A DNA stretch of 64,000 nucleotides from an uncultured Collinsella sp. (GTDB lineage Bacteria > Actinomycetota > Coriobacteriia > Coriobacteriales > Coriobacteriaceae). Within the stretch, counting starts at the first letter, position 1. Every line of letters begins with the position of its first letter. Position numbers and translations under genes: made by a program. Positions 33,640 to 43,678 of the stretch are shown in pieces. Where the stretch lies: NCBI GenBank assembly GCA_958354105.1, contig CATWVA010000008.1, forward strand, positions 1 through 64,000, given 5' to 3'. Below the pieces are notes generated by a model that saw nothing but the letters and a program-made list of their open reading frames with translations, was not told the origin of the DNA and ran no database searches.

Positions 33640-35376
33640 TTACTCCTGCTCGGACTCCTCAGCCTGCTTACGGCTGCGGATGAGGTGCGCCACGCCGATG
33701 ACGAGCACCGCGCCGCCAGCGATCCAAGTGAAGGTCACACCGTTGAGGCCGGTGAGCGGGAGGTTAGAGCCCTTCTTGTTCTTGACGGTGAGGGTGACGG
33801 TGCCGCCGGTGACTTTCGGGGTGACCAAAGTGGAACTGTCCTTCTCTGCGGTCACTTTCAACGTATTCGGATCAGTGTTCCCAGCGAACGTCTTGCCCTC
33901 GAGTTCACCAAGGCCCTCGGCGGTAATGGTGAAGGTAAAGTCATCCAACGTGTTGTAGCCAGGGTTACTGCCCTCAACCTCGTGCACCGTGTAGGTACCG
34001 GCGTCGAGTCCGGTTACGCTGATTTCACCACTCTCATCAGTCTTAAACCGATGTTCATCATTGCCAAGCGAACCGTTCTCCTGAACATACTGCACGCCCA
34101 CTTTGCCAGCCTCAAGCTCGTCAGCGCCCGTGGCCTTGATGGTAAACTCGACATCCTTGAGCTTGGTGTTGTCTTCCGAATCTTCCTTGACGAGCTTAAG
34201 CGCATAGGTGTAATCACGAACGGTATCGAGCACGGACTCACCCTTGCCATTGCTCATGGGGTTATTGGAGTAGATGAGCTTGACGCTGTTGGGATTGCCC
34301 TCGCCGCCAACAGTAACCTTATCGACCTTCTTGTGGTCGAGCTTGGCAGTATAAGTGACGACGACATTAGAGCGGTCGTCGAGCGTCGCGCCGGCCAAGT
34401 TCGCAGCAGCTTTGAGGTCGGCAAACTTTACGGTCAACGTGTTAGTTGTATTATCAATCGAAGCATCGTAACCAGTATTGTCGCCCTCAGTCGAGTTACG
34501 AGAAAGGGTCTTATCGCCGATTTTAACTTCAATGGTGCCCGCGTCTGCCGTAAGGCCGGCAGAGAGCTCGTCGTTAAACTCATAATAGTAGGTGTCGAAC
34601 GTGGCGATGTTGTCGGCAACGGTGCCCGTCAGCTGGTAATGGACGTCCTGATCCATCTGGGAATCTGCCTTGTCTTTCCAATCGCTACCGGGCTTGTCGT
34701 CTTTGACCTTCTTCTCGACCGTAGGAATGCCGGTCTTCTCGGTAACCTCAACAGCGCTGCCGCCCACGACAGCGAAAATCGGGGAAGTACCAGTCTGCTT
34801 TTTGCCGGAATGGCTATCCGCAGTGCCGATAGAGTCAACGTCCGTCAGGAAGAGATAGTAGCCAGAGTTATCAAATGATACTGAGATGTCCGCGGCGAAA
34901 GCAGCGGCAGAAGCTCCCTTTGGCGTGACAGGAGTAGTGTCCTTGACCAAGCTAGCAATCGTATCGAGCAAATCATCATTGTTCACAACCTGAGAAGCAT
35001 CCTGGAGATATGTGGCCATCCAGTCGGCGACGTCCTGTGCAGAGGGAGTCCCGGGAAGCTCGCCGCCTTTCTCGTCACTCTTTATGGCGGCAATGATGCC
35101 ATTCTTATCAGCGACAGATAGTCCGTCGGCCCAATCGACGTTGGACGCGACCTTCTTCCCGTCCTTGTCCACGACATCGGCCTTAAAGATCTGGTATGCC
35201 TTGTACTTCACATCGCCGTTCTCAGTGTTCTTATTGATGGTGATGCTATTGGTCGTGGCAGCCGCCGCATCTGCGGCAAACGCCATGGTCACCGGAGCCA
35301 TGACGCCGCCGAAGCTCAGGGTTGCGGTGAGGCCGGCGGTTACTGCCAGGCGTGCGATGTTCTTGCTCATGCTCAT
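33640..35376 (-). CDS. Major pilin backbone subunit, LPLTG-anchored
   Basis: 578 residues. Signal peptide ending in APVTMAFAADAA, then repeated isopeptide-forming immunoglobulin-like pilin domains, including a TVEKKVKDD stretch that is a candidate pilin lysine, and a CnaB-type domain (SGEISVTGLDAGTYTVHEVE) with a likely E-box. Sorting signal LPLTG at 539-543, hydrophobic span and RSRKQ tail. The sortase cleaves LPLTG and links it to the next subunit's lysine. GC content is lower than flanking genes. Start is ATG 35376 with GGAGG eight bases upstream. Confidence 0.9.
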   Translation of the reverse strand: MSMSKNIARLAVTAGLTATLSFGGVMAPVTMAFAADAAAATTNSITINKNTENGDVKYKAYQIFKADVVDKDGKKVASNVDWADGLSVADKNGIIAAIKSDEKGGELPGTPSAQDVADWMATYLQDASQVVNNDDLLDTIASLVKDTTPVTPKGASAAAFAADISVSFDNSGYYLFLTDVDSIGTADSHSGKKQTGTSPIFAVVGGSAVEVTEKTGIPTVEKKVKDDKPGSDWKDKADSQMDQDVHYQLTGTVADNIATFDTYYYEFNDELSAGLTADAGTIEVKIGDKTLSRNSTEGDNTGYDASIDNTTNTLTVKFADLKAAANLAGATLDDRSNVVVTYTAKLDHKKVDKVTVGGEGNPNSVKLIYSNNPMSNGKGESVLDTVRDYTYALKLVKEDSEDNTKLKDVEFTIKATGADELEAGKVGVQYVQENGSLGNDEHRFKTDESGEISVTGLDAGTYTVHEVEGSNPGYNTLDDFTFTITAEGLGELEGKTFAGNTDPNTLKVTAEKDSSTLVTPKVTGGTVTLTVKNKKGSNLPLTGLNGVTFTWIAGGAVLVIGVAHLIRSRKQAEESEQE

Positions 35377-35484
35377 CTTCTTTTCCTCCGTTTTCCGGTT
35401 GGTTCTCATTCGATCGATCATCATCTGTCTGTGTCTTAGCATCTGCTTCGCTACGTCTCGCCCCGCTCTCTGTGGGGCTGCCAG

Positions 35485-37155
35485 CTACTCTTTATGGCTG
35501 CCACCTCCCCGCTTGACCAGGAGCGCGACCACGATGAGCGCGGCTCCGGCGACCGCTGCGGCGACCGCGGCGTACATTGCCATATCGCCAGTCGAGGGCA
35601 TAAAGCCTCCGGTGGTAATGCTAGGGGGTATGCCGGTGGGCGTGTTGATGAGCGACGCCTCCAGGCTGCCCGTCGACCCGTCCGCGCTGTCGGCGCGTAG
35701 GGGCGACTCGGCCGTGATGGTGAGCTTGGGCTTGGCGGCGGCCACCTGGTCGACGTCCAGGCCCTCGGCCTTGACTGTCACGGAACGCGTGCCCTCAAAG
35801 GCGGTGTAGCCCTTGGGCGCCTTGAGCTCGCGGACATCCAGCTTGCCCGAGTCCACGCCCGAGACGGTCACGCGGCCGTCCTCGCCCGTGGTGACGGTGG
35901 CCTTGCCCTCCGCATCCCACGTGCCGTCGGCCGCCAGCGTGCGGCCGCGGTCGTCGGCGATGCTCAGGACTGCCCCGGCAAGCGGCTTGTCGCCGTCGCT
36001 GCCGCGCTTGGTGAGCGCGAGATCCCAGGTGTAGGCGCACGCATCGTCGCTCGGCGTGCGGGTGAAGCCGGCGTCGCCGGACTGGTCGGCAAAGGGAGAG
36101 CGCGGGTAGCGCAGGTAGACCTCGTTGGGGTTGCCCTTCGCGATGCCGTGGTTGCATGCGCTGTTGAGCGGCGCGTTGTACACGGCGACCACGCGGGCGC
36201 CCGCAGTGAAGGCGTCGGCCCCGCCGAGCGCGGCGATGAGGTCGCCGGTGCGCACGGTGAAGGTCTTGCCGTCGGCCGCTACCATGGTGGCGCACTGGGC
36301 CGTGATATCGGTCCAACCCTTCGCGGGCTCGGTGCCGGCGCGACCGTCCCTGCCGGCCGAAACGGCGTCAAAGCCGCCGTCCGCGCCCGCCGCCGCGTAC
36401 ACGCGCATGCTCGCGACCACCTTGGAGGGATCGAGCCCCGCGCTCATAGTATCGACGAACTGCACCACGTAGGTGTCGTAGGCCGTGAGCCCCGCCGGGA
36501 CCGTGGCAGAGAGGCGCCAGTACAGGTCGTCGGCGACCGTGGCGTCGGCGGCCTTCTGCCAGGCGGCGGTGCTGTCCTCCAGCACATGCTTGGACACCTT
36601 GGGCGTCGCGGCCTTGGGCTTGACGGTGACGGCGCTGCCGCCGACCAGGGCCATGATCGGCGCGGTGCCGGCCTCGCCCTGGGCGATGACGTCGTCGTCG
36701 GCGACGATGAGCCAGTAGCCGCAGGGCAGCTCGGCCGTCGTGCCCGCGTTAAGGGCCACGGACACGGCGCCAGAGCTCTGGAGGGAACGAGCGAGCTGTG
36801 CGCTCAGCGCGCTCGTAAGGTGGGAATCGGTGTTGAGCCACTCGGCAGCTTCCTGCGCGGTGGTCTGGGAATTGGGCATGCCGGCGCTGTGCAGCACGGG
36901 CAGCGCGGCGTCGCGCACGGCGTCGCTTGCCCAGGCGAGGTCGGTGGCGATCTTGGCGTCGCCGTCGCCGTCGACGACGTTGGCGCTAAAGATCTGGTAG
37001 GCGTCGTAGCTGCGCGCTACGTTGCCGCTCACCGTGATGGAACCGGTCGAGGTCGGCGCGGCCTGCGCGGAAGCGGGGAACACAACCGCGCAGGTGCCGA
37101 TCAGGAGGGCAAGCAGCGCAAACAGGATCGGGAAGGAGCAAACTTTCTTATTCAC
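35485..37155 (-). CDS. Minor pilin, MPSTG-anchored
   Basis: 557 residues, similar in plan to the major pilin: signal peptide (FALLALLIGTCAVVFPASAQ), an N-terminal domain beginning GSITVSGNVARSYDAYQIFS like the major subunit, a C-terminal CnaB-type domain (GRVTVSGVDSGKLDVRELKA), sorting signal MPSTG at 520-524, helix and basic tail. Higher GC than the major pilin despite related layout. I chose the GTG at 37155 (MNKKVCSF) with GGGAGG upstream; it overlaps the tip gene by eight bases. Role as base or accessory subunit is inferred. Confidence 0.85.
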   Translation of the reverse strand: MNKKVCSFPILFALLALLIGTCAVVFPASAQAAPTSTGSITVSGNVARSYDAYQIFSANVVDGDGDAKIATDLAWASDAVRDAALPVLHSAGMPNSQTTAQEAAEWLNTDSHLTSALSAQLARSLQSSGAVSVALNAGTTAELPCGYWLIVADDDVIAQGEAGTAPIMALVGGSAVTVKPKAATPKVSKHVLEDSTAAWQKAADATVADDLYWRLSATVPAGLTAYDTYVVQFVDTMSAGLDPSKVVASMRVYAAAGADGGFDAVSAGRDGRAGTEPAKGWTDITAQCATMVAADGKTFTVRTGDLIAALGGADAFTAGARVVAVYNAPLNSACNHGIAKGNPNEVYLRYPRSPFADQSGDAGFTRTPSDDACAYTWDLALTKRGSDGDKPLAGAVLSIADDRGRTLAADGTWDAEGKATVTTGEDGRVTVSGVDSGKLDVRELKAPKGYTAFEGTRSVTVKAEGLDVDQVAAAKPKLTITAESPLRADSADGSTGSLEASLINTPTGIPPSITTGGFMPSTGDMAMYAAVAAAVAGAALIVVALLVKRGGGSHKE

Positions 37156-40100
37156 GACGCTCACCTCCCTTCGCATTCGCCTTGCGGCGAATGTGCATCC
37201 AGGCCGCAGCAGCGCAAAGCGCCGCCGCGCCGGCAAGGTACGTCAGCGTGACGCCCGACATACCAGAAAGGGGCAAAGAGGTGGAGTAGGTGTTGGTGAA
37301 GGTGGGGGTGGAGGCGTCGGTGAGGTCGTGGTCAGTAGTATCGTCGTTTATCCACTTGTCTTCGGAGTTAACGTGTCCCTTCCTGTAGGTCACCGCACAG
37401 TCGATCCCTCCTTTGGTGTTATCCTTTGCCACGACCTTGAACCTATAGACCGACTGATCAAACTTGTAATGCGGATAGATCGAACTTTCGTTCATCTCGC
37501 GCACGTAGTAAAAGAAGGTCTTGGAAGCGCCACGGCCCAGAACATCAGAATCATCCTGCTTCAAGTCGTTAAGATCGTAATAAATCTGGAGAAAATCACA
37601 CGTCTGGGGCTCCTTGCCGCCAGCCTGTGTTTCAACTGTCTTGGCCTTATCAAATTTCTCGTTATCAGCAAACTCGAGCGTAAACTTCTTCATCTCGCCA
37701 CCCTCAACGACCTTAGTCGCCTTGGGAATCCAAGAGCCGCTGGAAGTGTACATGTTGGTAAAGGTCTTTGATCCATCGGAGCAACCAATTGAATAGTAGC
37801 CGTCTTCACCCGGCTGCACTTCACCCAGCGGGCTGCTTTGATCCTCGGAGTGCCTGGTCACGCTCACGCTTGTGATCGTGTAGTTGTGGACGTAAAGCGG
37901 CACATCCACGTTTGGACTATTCTTTTTCGGCACATTCATGAGCAGAGTCTTGCTGTCGTTGAACTTCACCTCGATCTCGTACACAGTGTGGTCGTACTTA
38001 ATGCCAGAGTCTCCACCGGCCTGTTCGACCAAGTAGTATGTAATCTTGTTAGCCTCAACAGTCTTATTAACGGACTGTTCGCCAAGGTCAAAGGCGATGT
38101 TACCGTTCGCATCATTCTCGACGGTTCTGACCAAGGTGCAGCCGCCATCGTTGAATGTTTCGCCATCCCAAAAGGGCCTCGTTGCGCCATCCGAATCCTT
38201 ACGGTAGACCGAGAAGGAGAACGGGTCTGTGCCGAGCTTCGGATCTGTATCGAGCTTCATGTTTTCGTTGGTCTTCTTATTTTTCAGCACCTTGGTTGCC
38301 TTCAACTTAAGGCTCGGGTAGACGTACGTATCCGCAGGCTCGCCTAGGTACAAGTCGCCATTCGACATGATGCCGCCACCATGGTTCCAGGAATAGTTGC
38401 CCGTGATGAAAGTTGTCACTTTATTTTTCTGTACTGCGTCAGTCACCGCTTTATCCGTGGCGCTAACACCCGAAGTCAGACCGATGCTATTTTTTACCTG
38501 AGCAACACCGTTGGCGGGGATGGTAATGGGACCCTTTAGCTCAATGCTTCCCGAATACTTGGCGTCTATATCGCCAAGCATCTTGCCGCTTACCACTGCG
38601 ACCGGCGTTATGTGATCCCTCGCTGCGAGGAAGAAATCGACATGACCGTACTTGCGAAAATCCTCCGATTTGTATGCATCTCTATCTTCAGTCTTATTAG
38701 CACCACCACCTGAAAGATGGGGTGAAACGTCATTGCCGGTATTCTTCATTGAGTCGTAAGCATGTTTTTTATTAGGATCATTAGGATGATCAGGATGATC
38801 ATCGCCATCATGTTCATCTCCGGCAGACAAATTGCCAAAGATTGCCGTGCCGTTAGTGTTCGTTACCAGCGTCCTGCCCGTCGGACAAACCGCAACGCCG
38901 CCACCATAGCCGCCAGCGGTATTGCTGCTTATATACGAGTTGTATACAAATAATCTACCAGCGGTCTTTTCCATATTCGCATTCGAGTTTCCCTGAACAA
39001 AGATGCCGCCGCCGCCCCAGTCAAAGCGAGACATGCAGTGATTGTTAGTGATATAGACTTTATTGTCTTCAGTGCCGTTAATCATCGCGTCAACCATCTG
39101 GCCCACTCGAATGCCGGCACCTTCAGATCGGTAGCTTACGTTAGAGGCAATAATTCCTCCCGTGATTTTCAGCCACGCCATACCCGTACGGGGTTGAGTA
39201 TTACGGTTGGCATCCGTGACATAAACACCGCCGCCGGCTTCCTCGGAGTAGTTGCCGGTAATCTGGCCACCAGAAATAGTGACATTGGCGCCGTTATTGG
39301 CAGCAAGCCCAGCGCCGCCATGGTCACCCCAGCCATCGTGGCCGCAAAACTTGGCGTATTTATTGTTAGTGATGTAGCCACCAGAAACGGTCACACTACC
39401 GCCCGAAACCAAGATGCCGCCACCGTGACCATCCGCCTCGCCGTACGTAGCGTTGCCAGAGATGATTCCACCCGTAAGCTTCAAGGTGGCTCCGTTGTCA
39501 GCATAGATGCCGCCGCCAGAGGCCGCCTTGTTTGCCGCGATTACGCCGTTGGTCATGTTGAGCTCGGCCTTTGCGCCCGTCACGCACAGGCCACCGCCCC
39601 AGCCACCACCGCTACCGTTGGTGACGTAACCGCCAGAAATATTGACGGTGCCTTGAGAGAAAATAACGTGACCGTTGTTGCGCAGGGTACGAGGCGTTGT
39701 GATCATGCCACCCTCAAGGTTGAGCGTGCCCCCTTCCTCAACGGAAATGACTCGATTTACATAGCCCTTTTTGCATGCAACGATAGCGCCGAAATCGTCA
39801 ACAGTGTGCTTGTAGGTCTTTTCGCTAGTACCAAGACCGTTAGGCGTGCTTTCAGTTACGAAGTATGTGAGTGATTGTGGGGCACTTTCATCATTGAACT
39901 GCATCTCTGCTAACTGACCAGGTTCAGCACTGGCAGCTATAGTCTTGGAGTCATTCGCCTCACCTTTAACAGTTAGCGTAAAGCCATTTTTAATTGTGAT
40001 AAATGCACAAACAGGCTCGGCCCGGCTCTGGTCACTGTTACCGTTACTGTAATAAAGCTTGTGACCCGCAAGGTCGATCGTAGTGTTTTGGTCGATGGCG

Positions 40101-40630
40101 ATCGGCGAGCTCGAACTTATATCAGCAGCCAGACGCAGCTCTGCGGGCTTGTTCGGCGCGGTAAGGGCAAGGTACGTTGCCAGGTCTTCGTCACTCTTCA
40201 GCAGCGTGTACCCATCCTTATCTATTTGAAGTCCCGGAACCTCACCTTCATTTGCAACAGTAGCGACCTTATAGACAGACTGTCCATCATCTGCGGGCTG
40301 CGCAGCGCTCTCGGCTCCCGTGTCATCAGACGACGGGGCCGCCCTGAGAGCATCGGCGTTAGTCTCGCCGTTCTCGGTCTCGTCACTATTCTGGTTTTCG
40401 GTATCCCCGTTGTTGGTGTTTTCTACATCAGTAGACTCAGTTGAGGAACCCCCCCCCATCACAGTTTCCTCGGTAGGAGCTGCCTGGGCATCGTTGGCAA
40501 TGGCCTGCGAGATCGGGGGCATGACGAGCGACAGTACCAGGCTCAAAACGGAGGCTCCGCACAAAACGCCTGCCAGTACACGGCGCGTCGCTTTTTTACT
40601 CTGCTTAGATTTGTCTGAATTCGCTTTCAT
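37148..40630 (-). CDS. Pilus tip adhesin with beta-helix, LPLSG-anchored
   Basis: 1,160 residues. Signal peptide (VLAGVLCGASVLSLVLSLVM), an acidic Asn/Thr/Glu-rich linker, then from about 160 to 560 a right-handed beta-helix of repeated GGxISGN or GGGxxV units (GGIISGNATYG, GGYITNNKYA, GGGVYVTD), typical of carbohydrate- or matrix-binding surface proteins. CnaB-like domains follow, with sorting signal LPLSG at 1119-1123. Nine consecutive G at 40449-40457 encode VMGGGSS near residue 58, a possible phase-variation tract. First gene of the pilus operon. Start is ATG 40630, with GGGGAGGAG upstream. Confidence 0.88.
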   Translation of the reverse strand: MKANSDKSKQSKKATRRVLAGVLCGASVLSLVLSLVMPPISQAIANDAQAAPTEETVMGGGSSTESTDVENTNNGDTENQNSDETENGETNADALRAAPSSDDTGAESAAQPADDGQSVYKVATVANEGEVPGLQIDKDGYTLLKSDEDLATYLALTAPNKPAELRLAADISSSSPIAIDQNTTIDLAGHKLYYSNGNSDQSRAEPVCAFITIKNGFTLTVKGEANDSKTIAASAEPGQLAEMQFNDESAPQSLTYFVTESTPNGLGTSEKTYKHTVDDFGAIVACKKGYVNRVISVEEGGTLNLEGGMITTPRTLRNNGHVIFSQGTVNISGGYVTNGSGGGWGGGLCVTGAKAELNMTNGVIAANKAASGGGIYADNGATLKLTGGIISGNATYGEADGHGGGILVSGGSVTVSGGYITNNKYAKFCGHDGWGDHGGAGLAANNGANVTISGGQITGNYSEEAGGGVYVTDANRNTQPRTGMAWLKITGGIIASNVSYRSEGAGIRVGQMVDAMINGTEDNKVYITNNHCMSRFDWGGGGIFVQGNSNANMEKTAGRLFVYNSYISSNTAGGYGGGVAVCPTGRTLVTNTNGTAIFGNLSAGDEHDGDDHPDHPNDPNKKHAYDSMKNTGNDVSPHLSGGGANKTEDRDAYKSEDFRKYGHVDFFLAARDHITPVAVVSGKMLGDIDAKYSGSIELKGPITIPANGVAQVKNSIGLTSGVSATDKAVTDAVQKNKVTTFITGNYSWNHGGGIMSNGDLYLGEPADTYVYPSLKLKATKVLKNKKTNENMKLDTDPKLGTDPFSFSVYRKDSDGATRPFWDGETFNDGGCTLVRTVENDANGNIAFDLGEQSVNKTVEANKITYYLVEQAGGDSGIKYDHTVYEIEVKFNDSKTLLMNVPKKNSPNVDVPLYVHNYTITSVSVTRHSEDQSSPLGEVQPGEDGYYSIGCSDGSKTFTNMYTSSGSWIPKATKVVEGGEMKKFTLEFADNEKFDKAKTVETQAGGKEPQTCDFLQIYYDLNDLKQDDSDVLGRGASKTFFYYVREMNESSIYPHYKFDQSVYRFKVVAKDNTKGGIDCAVTYRKGHVNSEDKWINDDTTDHDLTDASTPTFTNTYSTSLPLSGMSGVTLTYLAGAAALCAAAAWMHIRRKANAKGGERRE
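40449..40457 (-). repeat. Poly(G)9 tract in tip adhesin gene
   Basis: Nine G on the coding strand (nine C on the plus strand), just after the signal peptide coding region. Gain or loss of one base would shift frame within the first 60 codons. Confidence 0.9.
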
Positions 40631-41087
40631 CGATGTCTCCTCCCCAAGAGACCGCGATCTTGCTCTTTCCCTATCAAACGTATCTGCGCAATCTGTAATT
40701 GCGCTCGCTAAGTGATGCAATTATAACGATTATTTAAACATCTGAGCAGCAAAACCGACATTTTTGTGCAAGTTCTTAATTCTCTTGACATTTACTCAGA
40801 TTTACCTTCGTTTATTCGCTATCTATTTTTTGTTTCTACCGGTAATTAAGTTAATTATCAGTTTTTAATAGCATTTTATTTATTTGCACAACCTTTTGCT
40901 CAAGAGCAAACATCCTGTGAACGGTCGAAAATCGACCGTGAGCGGTAGGTCATTAACCGGAAGGAATATCCTACCAAACTGATGAGAATATCTTTAACCC
41001 ACCGGTGGTTAGAAGCATGATGTTCAGACAACTGTATTTGAATTTTCGTGCAGATTCTAGGTAGCAATTCGCCCAAATCGCCTGAGG
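40631..41087. other. AT-rich pilus promoter region
   Basis: No gene in 457 bases. 40720-40890 is strikingly AT-rich against the rest of the window. Two hairpins: TTTGCTCAAGAGCAAA (about 40893-40908) and ACGGTCG AAAAT CGACCGT (about 40920-40938). I could not fix the promoter hexamers. Confidence 0.55.
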
Positions 41088-41122
41088 CCACCACAAAGAT
41101 GCCTGCCACCTATTGTGGTGGT
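41088..41122. repeat. PAL-A3 palindromic repeat
   Basis: CCACCACAAAGATGCCTGCC ... TTGTGGTGG, 12 bases from the HAD hydrolase stop. It stands alone, with no neighbouring second palindrome. Confidence 0.75.
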
Positions 41123-41134
41123 TCTCCCCCTGCG

Positions 41135-41956
41135 CTACAGCAGATGTTCCTCGATAAAGACCGCAATGCCGTCATTGTCGTTGCTGGCGGTTACAAAATC
41201 GGCGGCGGCGCGGGTGGCGGCGCCGCCGTTTGCCATGGCAACGCCCACGCCGGCGTCGGCCACCATGCAGGTGTCGTTATCGGCATCGCCAAACACGCAG
41301 ATGTTCTGGAGCTCCATGTCGTTGAGCTCCGCCACGCGCACAAGGCCGCGAGTCTTGGACACGCGCGGATCCATGAATTCGTAGAGCCGCTGCGTGGTTT
41401 GCAGAGCTGCCGCCTTAACAGTGTCATCGGCAAACGTCGACGCCCGCTCAATCACCCGCGGCATTACCTCGGGTGCCATGGTAAACATCACCTTGGGCTG
41501 CGGCCCGCGCAAGAACTCGGCAAAATCGACCACCTGGTAGGGCACGCCGTCGACGCGCGACAGGTGCTCGACGCACGCATTGCTCTCGGGCACGTAGAAC
41601 ACGCCGTCTCGGGGGCAGACGGGCGTTGCCGGAAGGTCCGCCATGTGCTTGCAGATGCGCGCGATGGTCTCGCCCGGCAGCGGATAGCTCAGCTCGTTGA
41701 TGTCGTGCGCACGGTCGATGACCTCGGCGCCACCGCAACCCACGAGCACGTCCACCAGGCCTTCGATGCCCCAGAGCTCGTACATGGCCTCGGTCGCGTG
41801 GGCGTCGCGCCCGGTGCACAGGCCAAAGAGCACACCGCGCTCGCGCAGGGCGCGGATCGCCGCCACGGTGCGCGGGGACACCGTGTGCTGGCTCGTGAGC
41901 AGTGTGCCGTCGATATCGCAGAACACGGCTTTGATGTGGCTGAAGGTAGTGTCCAT
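41135..41956 (-). CDS. Cof-type HAD-IIB phosphatase
   Basis: 273 residues. HAD motif I FCDIDGTLLTSQH at the N-terminus with nucleophile Asp, motif II Thr in FGLCTGR, motif III Lys in VSKTRGL, motif IV FGDADND. C2B cap between motifs II and III. Cytoplasmic sugar-phosphate or nucleotide phosphatase, substrate unknown. Start chosen at ATG 41956 (MDTTFSHIK) with AAAGG upstream; the longer frame runs through the PAL-A4/PAL-B3 repeats and is not coding. Confidence 0.88.
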   Translation of the reverse strand: MDTTFSHIKAVFCDIDGTLLTSQHTVSPRTVAAIRALRERGVLFGLCTGRDAHATEAMYELWGIEGLVDVLVGCGGAEVIDRAHDINELSYPLPGETIARICKHMADLPATPVCPRDGVFYVPESNACVEHLSRVDGVPYQVVDFAEFLRGPQPKVMFTMAPEVMPRVIERASTFADDTVKAAALQTTQRLYEFMDPRVSKTRGLVRVAELNDMELQNICVFGDADNDTCMVADAGVGVAMANGGAATRAAADFVTASNDNDGIAVFIEEHLL

Positions 41957-42045
41957 GGGGGCCTTTCTGGGTTGTGCGGCGGTGTGGGGTATATTCGCAA
42001 ACGGCGTACATGGTATACCAAGGCGCAGGCGCGGCCCGTTAAAGC

Positions 42046-42091
42046 AAAAACCACCACAAAGGTGCCTGGCTCCTTTGTGGTGGAAATGACG
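42046..42091. repeat. PAL-A4 palindromic repeat
   Basis: AAAAACCACCACAAAGGTG CCTGGCTC CTTTGTGGTGG AAATGACG, a near-perfect stem. Ten bases separate it from PAL-B3. Confidence 0.85.
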
Positions 42092-42101
42092 TTTGCGGGC
42101 C

Positions 42102-42167
42102 AAACCATCACAACATTCGATGTTTTTCGGCAAAATCGCGATTTTCATCGAATGTTGTGATGGTTTT
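42102..42167. repeat. PAL-B3 palindromic repeat
   Basis: 66 bases with arms AAACCATCACAACATTCGAT and complement. Its last bases overlap the TAA of the MFS gene (stop at 42166-42168 on the minus strand), so the element ends inside the stop codon. Confidence 0.88.
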
Positions 42168-43452
42168 ACTGCCTTGCGGCACGATCAAAATGCCTGCGAC
42201 CAAACAGCAGCAACGCCGCAGGGACCGCCGTCACGACCATGCCTGCCCCCACGAGTGTCCGTTGTACGCCAAATGTTGCCGCCAGCCACGGGGCAATCGC
42301 CAGAGGGGCCACACCAGCGAACATATTGCCAAAGCCCATGACCGAATTGACGCGACCAAGCTGCTCGAGCGGAGCCGTCGTCTGCACAATGGTGTTGTGG
42401 AGCGGGTTGACGACACCCCAAGCTATGCCCAGGGCGATTTGGCCGACAAGGGCCACGCCAACGTACGGCGTCCCCACATAGAGCAGGCTTCCCAGGCCCA
42501 CGGACATAAGCGCCACGAGCAGTGTTTTAAGGTTGACCAGGTGCGGCGGCATCCGAAGCGCAACCACGGCGCCCAGCACCGCGCCCACACCGCAGGCCGA
42601 CGAAAGCCAGCCCATCCACTCAACGCCGACGTGCAGGACATCGCGATAGAAAAACGACTCGAGCGGATCGAAGGCCCCGTAGCCAAAGTTCGAGAGGAAG
42701 ATAATGCAGAAAAGTAGCGCGAGGACGCTGTTGGTGAAGACTGTCTTGATGCTGGCTGCGAAGGTGACGCGGGGAGATGTGTTGGGGTCGGGACTTTGAC
42801 TGGCCTTGTCTGATGTGATCTCACCGGTCGTGGGTTTGCCTTCGCGCGTGGTGGCCGAACCCGCCCGCGGCCTAAAGCCCCAGCCGGCGACGAACGCCAG
42901 CACGGTAAAGAGCATCATGAGCACGAACACCGCGCGCGACGACGCAGCCGCCGCGACAAAGCCACCCAACGTGGGTCCGACGATAATACTCACGTTTGAG
43001 AACATGGCGATGGCGGAGTTGATGTCTTTGAGCTCGACGGGGTCGTCGGTGAGATAGGCCGGATAGGATGTGGCAATGGGCTGGGCGAATCCCATCGTAA
43101 AGCCCAGAAACACCGCGCCGAGCAGGACGACGCCGGTCGCGCTGCCAAAGGCGAGGATCGCCGCGCCGGTTGCCAGCGTGCCCACGATGCTCAGCAAGAA
43201 ATGGTGGCGCGGGCCCCAGGCGTCGAGCGCCGCACCGCCCGCAAAGGATCCCAGGATCACGAAAACGTTCATGAACAGGACGGCCAGCGATGTCGCGACG
43301 ACCGAGGCGTCATCCGCATAGGTGAGCGTTCCGATGACGCCGATAAAATAACTGGTCTGAAAGCCGGTGTAGATGAGGAAGCGCATTGCCACCAGGCGCC
43401 TGGCCTGCGCGGACAGCGACGAGTGAGGTTTTGAGAAAAGAGAGGCGAGCAT
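42166..43452 (-). CDS. Major facilitator superfamily transporter
   Basis: 428 residues with about 12 hydrophobic segments. The loop 2-3 signature is ALDAWGPRHH, a variant of the MFS motif A. A charged central loop around 195-225 separates the halves. It resembles drug/metabolite exporters of the MFS_3 (TMEM175-unrelated, MdfA/EntS-like) type; substrate unknown. Start ATG 43452 with AAGGAG upstream. The stop codon lies inside PAL-B3. Confidence 0.85.
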   Translation of the reverse strand: MLASLFSKPHSSLSAQARRLVAMRFLIYTGFQTSYFIGVIGTLTYADDASVVATSLAVLFMNVFVILGSFAGGAALDAWGPRHHFLLSIVGTLATGAAILAFGSATGVVLLGAVFLGFTMGFAQPIATSYPAYLTDDPVELKDINSAIAMFSNVSIIVGPTLGGFVAAAASSRAVFVLMMLFTVLAFVAGWGFRPRAGSATTREGKPTTGEITSDKASQSPDPNTSPRVTFAASIKTVFTNSVLALLFCIIFLSNFGYGAFDPLESFFYRDVLHVGVEWMGWLSSACGVGAVLGAVVALRMPPHLVNLKTLLVALMSVGLGSLLYVGTPYVGVALVGQIALGIAWGVVNPLHNTIVQTTAPLEQLGRVNSVMGFGNMFAGVAPLAIAPWLAATFGVQRTLVGAGMVVTAVPAALLLFGRRHFDRAARQ

Positions 43453-43621
43453 GGAGACTCCTTGTCTCATACAAATACGGGCGATGGGCATTCGCCACCG
43501 TCTGTCAAATCAATCTATCCGCATGAAACATTAAGGACGCATCAAGCCCCTTCTCTCCGTTTTTCGCCCGTCATGAACTACGTGGTAGATTGTAAGGCAT
43601 GTCCCAACCATCTACCAAAGC

Positions 43622-43668
43622 AAAAACCACCACAAAGGTGACTGGCCCCTTTGTGGTGGAAATGACGT
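43622..43668. repeat. PAL-A5 palindromic repeat
   Basis: AAAAACCACCACAAAGGTG ACTGGCCC CTTTGTGGTGG AAATGACG. The AAATGACGTTWGC tail is shared with PAL-A4. Eleven bases later PAL-D1 begins. Confidence 0.85.
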
Positions 43669-43678
43669 TAGCCCAGAT

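Noticed and set aside
41957..42148. N-terminal extension of the HAD phosphatase
   Set aside because: The extension translates PAL-B3 and PAL-A4; the HAD motif I starts right after ATG 41956.
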